Assembly (NCBI RefSeq): GCF_016403105.1
Contig: NZ_CP046156.1
Location: forward strand, 62,001 to 126,000
DNA from: Leptolyngbya sp. BL0902
GTDB taxonomy: Bacteria; Cyanobacteriota; Cyanobacteriia; Phormidesmidales; Phormidesmidaceae
DNA: 64,000 bases
Direction of reading: 5' to 3'
The notes below the pieces were generated by a model. That model ran no database searches and was not told the origin of the DNA. It saw only the letters and a list, made by a program, of their open reading frames with translations. A program made the position numbers and the translations under genes. Every line of letters begins with the position of its first letter. Position 1 is the stretch's first letter. Positions 31,105 to 40,079 of this stretch are shown here, piece by piece.

Positions 31105-32511
31105 ATGAAACCGCTCTACCAATGGTCTGCCACCGAACTGCAACGCGCTCTAGCCAAGGGTGCGATTAGAGCCACCGACGTTGTAGAAAGTTGTTTTCAG
31201 CAAATTTGCCAGGACAATGATCGGCTGAAGGCGTTTATCACCCTCTGCTCAGAGCAAGCCTTGGCGGAGGCTCAGGCGGTGGATGCCGCCCGCGACCGAG
31301 GTGAACTCCTGGGGCCACTGGCGGGAATTCCCATCTCCGTGAAGGATCTCACCGCAACGGCAGGGGTGCGGACAACCCAGGGCTCTTTGATTTACCAGGA
31401 TTGGATTCCGACGCAGGACGATCTTTGCGTGGCGCGGCTGAAGCAGGCCGGGGCGATTGTGATTGGCAAAACCAACACGCCGGAATTTGGCCTCGGAGCC
31501 CACGTCACCAACCCCCTCTATGGGCCAACGGCCACCCCCTACGACCCCAGCCGCACCTCTGGCGGATCCAGTGGCGGGGCAGCGGTTTCGGTGGCGATGG
31601 GCATGTGCCCCTTGGCCCACGGTACCGATATGGGCGGTTCGGTGCGAACTCCCGCAAGTTTTTGCGGCGTGGTGGGGCTACGGCCTGCCGTTGGGCGCAT
31701 TCCACGGCGACGGATGCGGTGGGACGACCTGGATACCGATGGCGTGATGGCCCGCACCGTAGAAGATGCGGCCCTGATGCTGTCGGTGATGGCTGGATGG
31801 GACGCCCAAGACCCCATTTCCATTTCGGCCCCCTGGCCCTGCCCCATCTTGGATGAATCGGTGCGCGACCAGGTGCGGGGCAAGGTGAGGGTTGGCTTTA
31901 GCGCCGATCTAGGGATTACACCCATCGATGCCGAAGTGCGGTTGGTGTTTGAGGCGGCCATCGTCAAGATGACCCCGATCTGCCGCCAAGTGGATCCGGT
32001 CTATCCCGATTGCACCCTGGCTTCAGCGGCCTTTGAACCCCTGCGAGCGGGGCTACTTTCCCACAAACACCAACGCCACTACGACCAACATTTCGACCAG
32101 CTCACCCCCACCGTGCGGTGGAATGTGGCCCGTGGCCAAGGGCTCACCGCCGCCGAGCTTCTAACCGCCGCTGGCCACCGCGATCAGCTGTATCGCAACT
32201 TCCTCCGCTTCTTTGAAAGCCACGACATCCTGGCCACAGTCAGCGCCTGCGTGCCCCCCTTCCCCCATGACCAACCAGAGGTGCTGACGGTGGATGGCAC
32301 CCCACTCAACACCATCCTGGACTACCTCAAAATTACCTACACCATCTCCCTCACGGGGCTTCCGGCTCTCTCCATCCCCTGCGGTTGGACAGAGACAGGC
32401 CTACCGATTGGGCTACAACTCGTTGGCCCGCCCCAGGGTGAAATGGCTCTGCTTCAGTTTGCCTATCTGCTGCAAGAAGACCTCCAGTTCCGTCACCGAT
32501 GGCCTACCTAA
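31105..32511 (+). CDS. Amidase signature enzyme
   Basis: The 468-residue protein has the complete amidase signature: the catalytic Lys in PISVKDLTATAG, GKTNTPEFGLGAHVTNPLYG, the cis-Ser region in TSGGSSGGAAVSVAMG, and the nucleophile Ser in TDMGGSVRTPASFCG. These make the Ser-cisSer-Lys triad. C-terminal IPCGWTETGLPIGLQLVGPP is also typical. Such enzymes hydrolyse amides to acid plus ammonia; some are GatA subunits, but this stand-alone gene with no gatB or gatC partner is more likely catabolic. It is divergent from the racemase and amidohydrolase genes, which suggests one pathway releasing nitrogen from an imported compound. Confidence 0.9.
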   Translation: MKPLYQWSATELQRALAKGAIRATDVVESCFQQICQDNDRLKAFITLCSEQALAEAQAVDAARDRGELLGPLAGIPISVKDLTATAGVRTTQGSLIYQDWIPTQDDLCVARLKQAGAIVIGKTNTPEFGLGAHVTNPLYGPTATPYDPSRTSGGSSGGAAVSVAMGMCPLAHGTDMGGSVRTPASFCGVVGLRPAVGRIPRRRMRWDDLDTDGVMARTVEDAALMLSVMAGWDAQDPISISAPWPCPILDESVRDQVRGKVRVGFSADLGITPIDAEVRLVFEAAIVKMTPICRQVDPVYPDCTLASAAFEPLRAGLLSHKHQRHYDQHFDQLTPTVRWNVARGQGLTAAELLTAAGHRDQLYRNFLRFFESHDILATVSACVPPFPHDQPEVLTVDGTPLNTILDYLKITYTISLTGLPALSIPCGWTETGLPIGLQLVGPPQGEMALLQFAYLLQEDLQFRHRWPT

Positions 32512-32684
32512 ATGCCGTTCGGGTTAAGCTTGATAGCCCTCGCCCCCGGAAGCCCTTTCCGATGGGAGAGGAGCATGAAGCTTGGTGATGCAGGATTGCT
32601 CGTTATGGCGACTGGCTAAGCAGCAACTGCACGAATCGTCTAGTCACACCCCACCGAAATTGAAGCCTAGCGGGGTGCTGTAAA

Positions 32685-35600
32685 TCAGTCTATCTGCCTA
32701 TCCGCTTTCACTCTTGCTGGAGTCCGAGCAGGTTTTGGAAGTTGAGCCTGCCGCCTAGATCGCGTCTTTTGTGTCACCTTGGCTGGAGGCTCAATCGCTT
32801 TGACGGGCTGGTAGGGAACGCCATGACGGACTGACTCTTTGGCCGCTCGCACCGCTTTGACGCTGGCGAGGGTCTGGTCATCGGCCCATCCTTCAGTTTC
32901 TCTAGACGACTGAATCGGCACGTAGATCGAGGGTTGCTCGACATTCCCTGCGACCGCATTGACGATGCCCTGTTTATTGGCAGTGAGGGTCAATTCAGGA
33001 GCCCGAAAGACGGTGCCGACGATGGGGATTTTCTGGTTTTGAGGGAAGGCTCCCAGGATGTTGTCGTTGGACATCAGGCAGGGCTGTCCAGCGAGGCTTT
33101 TGTCGGGATGGTCATGGGGAAACTGACCCACCCGTAGGACGATGTTCGCTCTGGTGCCCGGTGATTGAGTCTTGAAGTCGCCATGGCGCAATCCAATGGC
33201 TTGAATGCCCTCTCGGAGGTGCTGTTGACGCTCCACAGCGGCGAGCAGTTGCGGCACACAGACGTTGTAGGCCAAAGAGCCTGTGCCAGAACGACTTCGT
33301 GGAATCGACCACTTGTCATAGTCAGCGGGTCGGTTCACCTGTCCCTCAAAGCGCACGGAACGATGGTCGGGGTGTTGGTTTTCCAGGTAATGGATCACCG
33401 ATTGGGGGGTGGATGGGGCCAGCACAAAGTCCATCATCGGAGCCTTGGCCTGTTGGTAGGCGGTGTAGGTGACGTTGTTTTGGTCGAGATAGCGTTTGAC
33501 AGACTCGGTCTTGGCACCGAAGGGGGCGGTGACGACATCCACCTCACTCAGGCCCGGTTGTTTGTGCAGTTGAAGGGGTTTAGGGCCAAAGGTAATCGGC
33601 TGTCGTTGGCTCCACTCATCAATCTCGCCACCGGGTTCGAGGGGCCGCTTATCGTGGTGGGTCTCCGAGGTATGGCAGACTTTCCAGAGGGCGAGGTGAA
33701 ACAGGTCTTTGACCTCCTCAATGCCTTCAGCATCTAGACCCTCAATTCCCAGTCCTTGAGCCACAAACTCGTCACACTGCTGGTAGAACGCCCCAATCCG
33801 CTTAGCCGATTCTTGGGCGGTGAGATGTTCTTTAAGATTGCGGGACACAAGGGCGTTGAACTGCTCTTTGTAGGCCAGGGCCGATTCTTCAATGATGGGA
33901 TACAGGGGATGGGCCATCGCCGCCTGCCGTTCTTCGTCGCTGTGTAGGACGGCTTGAAAGTAGCGTCGTTCCTTCTGGCCCACGGGCAGCGCTTCCCAGG
34001 CTTGGTTGGTGATGCGCGGCAGCACTTCAACGGCAGACCCAGAGCCCGTATCGGGCAATAGGACGTGCTTATACAGGTCGGGGTCTTTTTTGTGGTCAAA
34101 GAACGGTACCGGGTGGGCTTCCGTCCAGTCCTGAGCATCAGCAATCAGGGTCTCGCCACCAATTTCTTCGATGTCTTCCAGCCGTTCGGCACTTTTGCCG
34201 TAGTCCACTTCAACCTGGAGTGCGCCCATCAAGCGCTCCAAGAGGTCATGCTTTTCGGTGTGGAACGCCTTCATAGATTCGTGGGTGAGTCGGTCTTGCT
34301 CATTCGGTTGGGCGGACTGAACCCGACCAATTAAGTTAGCCACCAGACCCACTTTGTTCTGCTCTCCGCCCAGGGCACCTTCAAGGACAGAGCCACGGAG
34401 GATTGGGGCCATCTGTTTAAGCGAGTCACGGTCGTCGGTGTAAACGCTCAAGTCGGTGGTGACGTAGGGCTGTTTGGGCCGTTGCTGGATGCCCTTGAAG
34501 TCCCCTGGTTCCCCAGCCCATTTGACTTCTTGGGCAATGTGGGGCAGGTCTTGGGCCAAATCCCACTGCATCTGGTCGCCATCAAAGTCGCCCTGGTGGT
34601 ACTCAGCGGCATCGGTGGCGTTCATCCAGATGCAGCCTGTGTAGCGTTGCAGACGCTCGACGGTGGCGTTGTTGACGTACTTGCGGATGTTGTCTCGGCT
34701 GGGGATGGGCGAGCGGGTGACGATGATCACTTCGCCATTGGGCAATCCCGGAAGGCAGACCTCACCACGGGCCAACTCCCGCGACGGCACGGCTCTAGAG
34801 GACTGATGTTTGTGACCCCCATTGATGGCCAGTTCTTTCCAGGCCCGCTGGAGGCGAGACCGTTGGTAGTCTTGGACTTTAGGCGTGGCGTTGAGGATAC
34901 CGAGCTTATCCTGGCGCAGCAGTTGGATCATCACCGGATCTTCTCGCTCAGAACCTTGACCTTCATCGAGATCTGGGTCAGCGTAGGTGTCGCTGCCCTC
35001 ATCACGACTGTCGAGCATGTGTTGGCTTTGGTGGTACAGCTGAATGACATGGCGCTTGAGCATCACCGGGTCGCTTTGGATGACCCTAAGTCGTTCAGCA
35101 GCAGCTTGCGTGACGGGGCCAAAGTCTCGCTCAATCGCTTCGGCACTAAAGCTGGTCGTGAACTGCCAACTGTTGCGGTACTGCCGATGGCGGGCATTCT
35201 CCCGATTGCCCATCACCACTTGGGGCAGGTCATAGTCGCCTCGCGGCACAAATGTATCTAGGACGCTTTTGTGAATGCCCTTGATGGAGGTCTGGTCGAG
35301 GATGATTTGGTTAGGCTCAGGGGCCAAGACATCATCCACCGCCAGCACCCCTTTGCTGAGAAAGCTGGGCAAGAAAGGCTGGTCGGGGTCAGCCCAGGTT
35401 TCGTTCCACATCAAGCGAAACTGAAAGGGTCGGTCTTTGGGGGCACCGAGCTTCTCGGCTAGTGCTGAGTTACAGAAGCCAAAACAGTCATCGGTGTTGA
35501 ATTTCTGGTCTTCAGCCACCTTGTAGCTCACCACCTTGAGCTTGATGGCGCTGACATCATCGGGACTCACCGGATTCTGTGGCCCAAGGGTTTCAAGTCC

Positions 35601-36023
35601 TTCATAGCAGTTGGAGGTGAACAGTGACCCATAGCGAACGGCGGCATCGGGCTCGGAGCGAAAGAACGTCGCCAACTCCTGCTTCAACTCAGGACTGCCG
35701 AAGTAGTGGGTTTTGCCGGAACTAAACAGGTGGGTGCGGGTGTCGTTACCTTGGGTGATGTCGGCGAGTAGGTGCGGGCCTTTGTGGTCATCGTTGGCCT
35801 GGGGGTCGATTTTGACCACCATCAAGGACTTGAGTAGCTGGGTCGGAAACAGGGCGGAGATGGGCGCATTCTCGACGGTTTGGTAGTCGCAGGTTCCCCC
35901 TTCTATCGCACCCGCACCGGGTTCACTCCGTTTAAGTCGGCGCTGTTCACCGGACGCCGGAACCGAAAGGACAACGGGAATGCGTAGGGTGCGTCCGTCG
36001 GCGGAAAGCTTCGTTTTGTACAT
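32685..36023 (-). CDS. Single-chain two-barrel RNA polymerase-like protein (RdRP/QDE-1/YonO class)
   Basis: The 1112-residue protein contains a strict QGDFDGDQM motif (residues 477-485), the metal-binding triad of double-psi-beta-barrel RNA polymerases (NADFDGDQM in bacterial beta'). It is preceded by VIIVTRSPIPSRDNI, matching the R-x-P-x-x-x-R-x-x-I stretch before that motif in beta'. Upstream, FQFR (200-203) and SKGVLAVDD (223-231) match the first barrel of eukaryotic RdRPs. Downstream, KVGLVANL (557-564) and VEVDYGKSA (604-612) match their LGxIAN and VDFxKTG motifs. The order of all four agrees with that class. The last 100 residues are basic and disordered-looking. It lies directly downstream of the PRTRC cassette, after a hairpin at 36063-36101. 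Template type, promoter and role are unknown. Confidence 0.85.
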   Translation of the reverse strand: MYKTKLSADGRTLRIPVVLSVPASGEQRRLKRSEPGAGAIEGGTCDYQTVENAPISALFPTQLLKSLMVVKIDPQANDDHKGPHLLADITQGNDTRTHLFSSGKTHYFGSPELKQELATFFRSEPDAAVRYGSLFTSNCYEGLETLGPQNPVSPDDVSAIKLKVVSYKVAEDQKFNTDDCFGFCNSALAEKLGAPKDRPFQFRLMWNETWADPDQPFLPSFLSKGVLAVDDVLAPEPNQIILDQTSIKGIHKSVLDTFVPRGDYDLPQVVMGNRENARHRQYRNSWQFTTSFSAEAIERDFGPVTQAAAERLRVIQSDPVMLKRHVIQLYHQSQHMLDSRDEGSDTYADPDLDEGQGSEREDPVMIQLLRQDKLGILNATPKVQDYQRSRLQRAWKELAINGGHKHQSSRAVPSRELARGEVCLPGLPNGEVIIVTRSPIPSRDNIRKYVNNATVERLQRYTGCIWMNATDAAEYHQGDFDGDQMQWDLAQDLPHIAQEVKWAGEPGDFKGIQQRPKQPYVTTDLSVYTDDRDSLKQMAPILRGSVLEGALGGEQNKVGLVANLIGRVQSAQPNEQDRLTHESMKAFHTEKHDLLERLMGALQVEVDYGKSAERLEDIEEIGGETLIADAQDWTEAHPVPFFDHKKDPDLYKHVLLPDTGSGSAVEVLPRITNQAWEALPVGQKERRYFQAVLHSDEERQAAMAHPLYPIIEESALAYKEQFNALVSRNLKEHLTAQESAKRIGAFYQQCDEFVAQGLGIEGLDAEGIEEVKDLFHLALWKVCHTSETHHDKRPLEPGGEIDEWSQRQPITFGPKPLQLHKQPGLSEVDVVTAPFGAKTESVKRYLDQNNVTYTAYQQAKAPMMDFVLAPSTPQSVIHYLENQHPDHRSVRFEGQVNRPADYDKWSIPRSRSGTGSLAYNVCVPQLLAAVERQQHLREGIQAIGLRHGDFKTQSPGTRANIVLRVGQFPHDHPDKSLAGQPCLMSNDNILGAFPQNQKIPIVGTVFRAPELTLTANKQGIVNAVAGNVEQPSIYVPIQSSRETEGWADDQTLASVKAVRAAKESVRHGVPYQPVKAIEPPAKVTQKTRSRRQAQLPKPARTPARVKADRQID

Positions 36024-36062
36024 GGGTTTTGCAGGAAGGGCTGGGGCAACAATCCAGGGGCG

Positions 36063-36101
36063 AGCCGCTAGGGTCTGAACGCTATGTCCGTTCTAGCGGC
36101 T
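36063..36101. repeat. Inverted repeat upstream of the polymerase-like gene
   Basis: AGCCGCTAG at 36063-36071 and CTAGCGGCT at 36093-36101 form a perfect 9-bp stem with a 21-nt loop, between thiF and the polymerase-like gene. It could be an operator, an attenuator or a weak terminator; no T-run follows. Confidence 0.6.
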
Positions 36102-36136
36102 GGCGATTTGAAGCAACGTCTGTCTGAGGTCTGAAC

Positions 36137-36982
36137 TTAGGACGGTGCGTAGCGGGACAAGGCTGCGGCGATACTGGCCTTGGTGGTGTACTGAGAGACC
36201 ATGGTTCCAGTCTGCTGGTCGAAGTGGGTAGCGAATGTAGTGAGGGTGTTGTTCAACAAATCGACCACGTACCGACCCATGAGCGTCGCCACTTGAGGGT
36301 TCACCAGCAGGCTTTGGGCATTCGCTAGAGCGAGTTCGGCACAGGACAATCCCGATGAATCTGGGCCTTGCTCCTCTGGCCGGGGCACCAGCAGGTCAGG
36401 CGCTTGGACGCTGGGCATGGGCAAGGCACGACAGACCGTGTCTATCACATAATCCTTGGAGTCAGTGGAGCGACAGTTCCCGACCAACACCTGGCCGTGG
36501 TGCTGACTGTTGCCGCCATCAATCCACCAGGGCGAGGCAAGGCGGTGGTACCGAGGAGCCTCGATGGCCTCAGCGATGCTCTGTCGAGCGGCGGCATTAT
36601 CGACACAGCCACAGAGGATTTGCAGGGTCTCGTATCGACTCTCTAGGAGCATGGACGGTCTAAAGGGTTCGGCAATGGCGTCGATGGCCACTCCGAAGGC
36701 GGCACTGTAGCGGAGGGCCAAGGTCTGAGCTTTGTTGAGGCCAATCTCGGCTTCGCAGAAGCATTGCCGGGTGACGTTCTTGGCTTCAACCCGGTCTGGG
36801 TCAACCAGGACGAGTTGGGTGGTTCGGCCCTGGGCGGTGAGGGCTAGGGCGACTCGGCACAAGAGCTGCACCAGAAATGACCCCGTGCCGCCACAACCAA
36901 TGATCCAGAGTTCAAGGGTTTGGGTGGGGGCCAGCACGACGGGTTTGGCATGGATGGCCTCAAAGTTAGGTGATAGGGACAT
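36137..36982 (-). CDS. PRTRC-type ThiF family E1-like protein
   Basis: The ATG at 36982 is chosen because upstream residues of the open frame are not protein-like. The 281-residue protein has the adenylating-enzyme nucleotide loop ELWIIGCGGTGSFLVQLL, then LVLVDPDRVEAKNVTRQCF, characteristic of ThiF/MoeB/E1 proteins, and a late LSCAELALANAQ segment as in PRTRC ThiF members. E1-like enzymes activate the C-terminus of ubiquitin-like proteins with ATP. It overlaps the JAMM protein gene by 17 nt and follows it in the cassette. No CxxC zinc pairs are evident. Partners are the E2-like and ubiquitin-like proteins encoded just upstream. Confidence 0.9.
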   Translation of the reverse strand: MSLSPNFEAIHAKPVVLAPTQTLELWIIGCGGTGSFLVQLLCRVALALTAQGRTTQLVLVDPDRVEAKNVTRQCFCEAEIGLNKAQTLALRYSAAFGVAIDAIAEPFRPSMLLESRYETLQILCGCVDNAAARQSIAEAIEAPRYHRLASPWWIDGGNSQHHGQVLVGNCRSTDSKDYVIDTVCRALPMPSVQAPDLLVPRPEEQGPDSSGLSCAELALANAQSLLVNPQVATLMGRYVVDLLNNTLTTFATHFDQQTGTMVSQYTTKASIAAALSRYAPS

Positions 36983-37634
36983 GATTCGGTTCTTTGGCTC
37001 GGTAGTAGGGCAACGTTGGGGGCGCGATGTCGATGAGGCGGCATCCCGACTCGAACGGCGCAAAGACCGCAGCAACCGGAATGATCCAGAAATGCCCAAA
37101 CAGACCGACCCGCAGCAGCAGTTCAGGTTTAGCCTGGTGCAGTTTGCCCAGGACGCCATAGATGCGAAAGCCGCCCGTTTCATCGGCGTCGTCGATAGAG
37201 GAGAAGTAAGCCGGACTACGACCATGGCTATGGATTTCAATCACAGCGCGATGGGCCGAAGAGTCATAACCTGTCTCGGTCGGTTGGCAGTGGGTGGCGC
37301 TCTGGGTTTGCTCTGGAATGGCCAGTTCCCAGTCCCCCGCTGGCGTCTGCGTCCAGTGGAACAGGGTTTCGTTGGGTAGGTTCGCCTTAGCCATGCCCAC
37401 AACCCGTTCCAGCCAAGCCGCATTGAGCTTGGTCAGGGTGACAAAAGGCTGGAGAACGCCGAGTCCCAACACCGGATCTTCATGGCGCGAGACGGGCAGC
37501 AGGGCATCGAGTTCAGGTCGGTGGCCTCGCACAAAGACGCCGTTTTGGGCCACCCAATAGGTTAGGGCGGCGGTCGGGGGGGACTGGAGTTGGCTGGGGT
37601 CAGTGTAGAACTGGTGCTGGATGAGAGGGTTCAT
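36966..37634 (-). CDS. PRTRC system protein A, JAMM/MPN+ peptidase
   Basis: The ATG at 37634 overlaps the stop of protein B (ATGA); the frame stays open 8 codons upstream. The 222-residue protein carries a complete JAMM motif: Glu133 then HSHGRSPAYFSSIDD, giving HxH (135, 137), Ser145 and Asp148. JAMM peptidases remove ubiquitin-like proteins or cut their C-terminal tails using zinc. It belongs to a Ubl/E1/E2/JAMM set, so it may process the extended ubiquitin-like protein encoded two genes upstream. It is followed by thiF with a 17-nt overlap. Confidence 0.9.
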   Translation of the reverse strand: MNPLIQHQFYTDPSQLQSPPTAALTYWVAQNGVFVRGHRPELDALLPVSRHEDPVLGLGVLQPFVTLTKLNAAWLERVVGMAKANLPNETLFHWTQTPAGDWELAIPEQTQSATHCQPTETGYDSSAHRAVIEIHSHGRSPAYFSSIDDADETGGFRIYGVLGKLHQAKPELLLRVGLFGHFWIIPVAAVFAPFESGCRLIDIAPPTLPYYRAKEPNHVPIT

Positions 37635-38386
37635 AGGTCGAGAGCTTGGGTTAAACAACGGTCAATCGTGTTGTCGTAGGAACGCAAAGGCTGAAGGTCG
37701 CTGACTGGATAGGTTCTGCGTCCGGCGACGGCTTTGAGTTGGCGGATGACGTTTTTGGGATACTGGCCAGACTTGCCGTAGACTTCATGGCCCGAAAACG
37801 GACTGGTGATGAAGGTGTGCCATGCCTGGGGCAGACTCTGGGCCGTAGCGATAGGGGGTACGTTGGCACCCCAGCAAATCTTGCCGTTGTGGCCATAGAC
37901 GTTGGGTAAGGGGGGCTTCAGCGCTTGGGATTTCGGGTCAAACGGGGGGTTGGACACCGCCCACAGCCAGTAGTCTTGATTTCGGCCTACCCAAACCAGC
38001 GCAGGTAGGGGCACAGTCAGCGTCAGGTCGGTTCCGTCTGGGCCTGCCCCTGCTATCGTCAGGCAGTGCTTTTGTCGAGGGATCCACAGCACGGCCCAGT
38101 CTCCGGCACTAGTGCTTCCGGTGCGAAGGATACGGTCAGGCATCCAACCGCTATCGAGGGTGTCGAGATGGAAGGCACGGGCCAAGGTCTGCGGACTCAG
38201 GTACTTGTAGCCCAACCGAAGCGGGCCACGGCTGACCCGGTATTGGTACAGGTAATGGTCACGGTGGAGGAGAATGGCCCCGTCAAGCTGCTCCCAGTTC
38301 AGGGTTCCATCTGGCCCGATGGCAGGCGTTTGGCTGAGGATGGCGGCATGGAGATCATGGTGTTGCTCAGGCGTTAGGTCAAACAT
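37631..38386 (-). CDS. PRTRC system protein B, E2-like
   Basis: The 251-residue protein has the signature PLPNVYGHNGKICWGANVPP, in which Cys171 is the predicted E2-like active-site Cys of the prokaryotic E2 family linked to PRTRC. The N-terminal half is a beta-rich region (AILLHRDHYLYQYRVSRGP). In the family it should accept an activated ubiquitin-like protein from ThiF and pass it on. It overlaps the preceding gene by 13 nt and the next by 4 nt, which fits a tightly coupled cassette. Identity is firm, function is inferred. Confidence 0.88.
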   Translation of the reverse strand: MFDLTPEQHHDLHAAILSQTPAIGPDGTLNWEQLDGAILLHRDHYLYQYRVSRGPLRLGYKYLSPQTLARAFHLDTLDSGWMPDRILRTGSTSAGDWAVLWIPRQKHCLTIAGAGPDGTDLTLTVPLPALVWVGRNQDYWLWAVSNPPFDPKSQALKPPLPNVYGHNGKICWGANVPPIATAQSLPQAWHTFITSPFSGHEVYGKSGQYPKNVIRQLKAVAGRRTYPVSDLQPLRSYDNTIDRCLTQALDL

Positions 38387-39225
38387 GAGTTCCAGATATC
38401 GAGGATGTGGTCAAGGCGGGTTGGAGGGTCGGCTTGAATCCACTCGTTCAGATCACTCACCTTTTGGTGATACCCTTCGACTCGATTACCATGCTGCTGG
38501 GCGATGGCGAACGCTTCTCGGTTCCAGGGCATGTGATAGGACGACCCCGACGGAAAGCGTTCCGGGTCGGATTCCGCGTCGAGCCAGTAGTTACCCGTTG
38601 CTTTGTCAATCAGATTGACGGCCATCGGCACAAACCGGACGGGCATAGGCTCTCGGTTAAAGCGACGCCGGATCGCATTTCGTTGGGCGGGTGGCGTGGC
38701 AATGGGGCCGTCCAAAGCTCGCTGCATCACAGGCCAGAGATCCTGTGCTTGGAGCAGGTCTTCTACGTCCTCTAGGCTCTGAGACAGGATGAACTGACCG
38801 GGTTCGCTCAGGGCCGCTAGCACGAGAAACCAGGGTTCCAGGTGCTCCAGCACACCGTCAGCGTGGAGATTGATGCCCAAATCCAGGAGCGGCAGACCGT
38901 CCCTGAACACGCCTTGTTCGTTCAAGTCGCCGACCTCCCCCGCCTCGTTCCACGGCACGGCGGGCAGTAAGGTGTCGAGGTGGGTCAAAAACCCCACTTC
39001 CAGCAGGCTGTGGCTGAGGTCTTCACCTTCAAGCGCAGGGCGATAACGGTCACGGTGCGGATGTTGGCGAAACGCCTCCGGTAATGTCCACTGGTACAGA
39101 TCCAGCAGGGCATAGTGGTAGTGCTGGCGGCGCAGATAGTCTCTGGCGTCACCCACGTTCAGGCAGGGTTTAGCCTGGGTCAACGCCTGGAGGCGAAACT
39201 TAGCCTCATCGAGGTCGGCAATCAT
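38374..39225 (-). CDS. Uncharacterised cassette protein, possibly PRTRC protein F-like
   Basis: The 283-residue acidic protein has a helical C-terminal half rich in Trp and Asp (TGNYWLDAESDPERFPSGSS, then QHGNRVEGYHQKVSDLNEWI). I recognise no catalytic motif. Its place between the ubiquitin-like gene and protein B is where a PRTRC F protein usually sits. Assignment is by position and rough length only. It overlaps protein B by 13 nt and starts 2 bp after the ubiquitin-like gene. Confidence 0.55.
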   Translation of the reverse strand: MIADLDEAKFRLQALTQAKPCLNVGDARDYLRRQHYHYALLDLYQWTLPEAFRQHPHRDRYRPALEGEDLSHSLLEVGFLTHLDTLLPAVPWNEAGEVGDLNEQGVFRDGLPLLDLGINLHADGVLEHLEPWFLVLAALSEPGQFILSQSLEDVEDLLQAQDLWPVMQRALDGPIATPPAQRNAIRRRFNREPMPVRFVPMAVNLIDKATGNYWLDAESDPERFPSGSSYHMPWNREAFAIAQQHGNRVEGYHQKVSDLNEWIQADPPTRLDHILDIWNSCLT

Positions 39226-39227
39226 GG

Positions 39228-39644
39228 CTAAAATCCCCTCACGACAACGGACTGGGGCTTGGCTTTGGCCAAGGCTTCTAGCGTCGCCTTTCGGGCCTTG
39301 GCCTGGTGGTCACTTTCCGCTAGAGCCTGCTCAATGCGTTGGGTGATGCGGTCGGCATTTTCAGCATCAAGGCCCACTCGAAACGCATGGTTCTGGAGGG
39401 CATTACACACCGCCACCGCTGGGTCGATATGGGGCAGAGCGGCCTGAAGCAGGTCAAGGACGGGCAGCGAATGGCCCTTCGTGCCTTTGCGGGCCATCAG
39501 TTCGACCTGGGTGCCGTTTCGTTTAATCTCAGCATTGGCCAGGGCAGGGTTGACCGTACTGAACAGGGTCAGAAGTTTGTGGTCATCGCTGGCAATTTCA
39601 TCGGGAATCTGATGTTGTTGGCCTTCAAGAATGACAAGGTACAT
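39228..39644 (-). CDS. PRTRC protein C-type ubiquitin-like protein with a C-terminal extension
   Basis: The ATG at 39644 lies 2 bp after the upstream stop. The first 57 residues look like the Prok_Ub/PRTRC C family: MYLVILEGQQHQIPDEI, then LFSTVNPALANAEIKRNG and a C-terminal strand ending RKGTKG (residues 52-57). In the PRTRC C proteins that I recall, GTKG is the very end of the protein, like the GG end of ubiquitin. Here about 81 residues follow, rich in Ala and Glu and probably helical. The JAMM peptidase of the same cassette could remove this tail to expose the end. Confidence 0.7.
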   Translation of the reverse strand: MYLVILEGQQHQIPDEIASDDHKLLTLFSTVNPALANAEIKRNGTQVELMARKGTKGHSLPVLDLLQAALPHIDPAVAVCNALQNHAFRVGLDAENADRITQRIEQALAESDHQAKARKATLEALAKAKPQSVVVRGF

Positions 39645-39646
39645 GG

Positions 39647-40009
39647 CTAAAACAGCGTGATTTGGGTACTGGAGACGGTGGGCGTGGGGTGGGTGGTGGT
39701 GGTCTGGGGTCGAGGGGCAACGGGTTGGCGCTGCTGCTTTTTGCGGCGCTGTTGCCACTGCATCTGGCGGATGGCCAGGGATTGCTCTAGTTCCGTAAGC
39801 AGGGCTTGAAGCTGAGGCAGCAGATTTTCTAAGGGCTCTTCTGAAACCAGGCGAGCAATGGGAGCATCGTCATAGGTGGTGACGGAAAGCATCACGGGCC
39901 GGGGTTGGCCGGGTTGCTCTGGGGCAAACCAGTGGAGGGTGAGCTGCATGGGCACCTCGCCCCACGCGTAGCGTCGGTCTGAGGTGTCTTGGATTGAGTC
40001 TTGAGTCAT
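39647..40009 (-). CDS. Small uncharacterised protein upstream of the ubiquitin-like gene
   Basis: The 120-residue protein has a beta-rich start (MQLTLHWFAPEQPGQPRPVM), a helix (LPQLQALLTELEQSLAIR) and a basic, Thr/Pro-rich tail. The ATG at 40009 is used; an ATG at 39949 with GAGG at 5 bp is an equal alternative giving 100 residues. No family is recognised. Its stop is followed after 2 bp by the ubiquitin-like gene, so it belongs to the cassette and may correspond to PRTRC protein E by position only. Confidence 0.55.
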   Translation of the reverse strand: MTQDSIQDTSDRRYAWGEVPMQLTLHWFAPEQPGQPRPVMLSVTTYDDAPIARLVSEEPLENLLPQLQALLTELEQSLAIRQMQWQQRRKKQQRQPVAPRPQTTTTHPTPTVSSTQITLF

Positions 40010-40079
40010 GGCATTGGGGCAACACAACAGGGGTGCCAGCCCTAGGGGACGAGCACCCTGAATTTACAGAACGAACGGA

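Noticed and set aside
36063-36101. Inverted repeat considered as a rho-independent terminator of thiF
   Set aside because: No T-run follows and the downstream gene is in the same orientation, so it is listed only as an inverted repeat.
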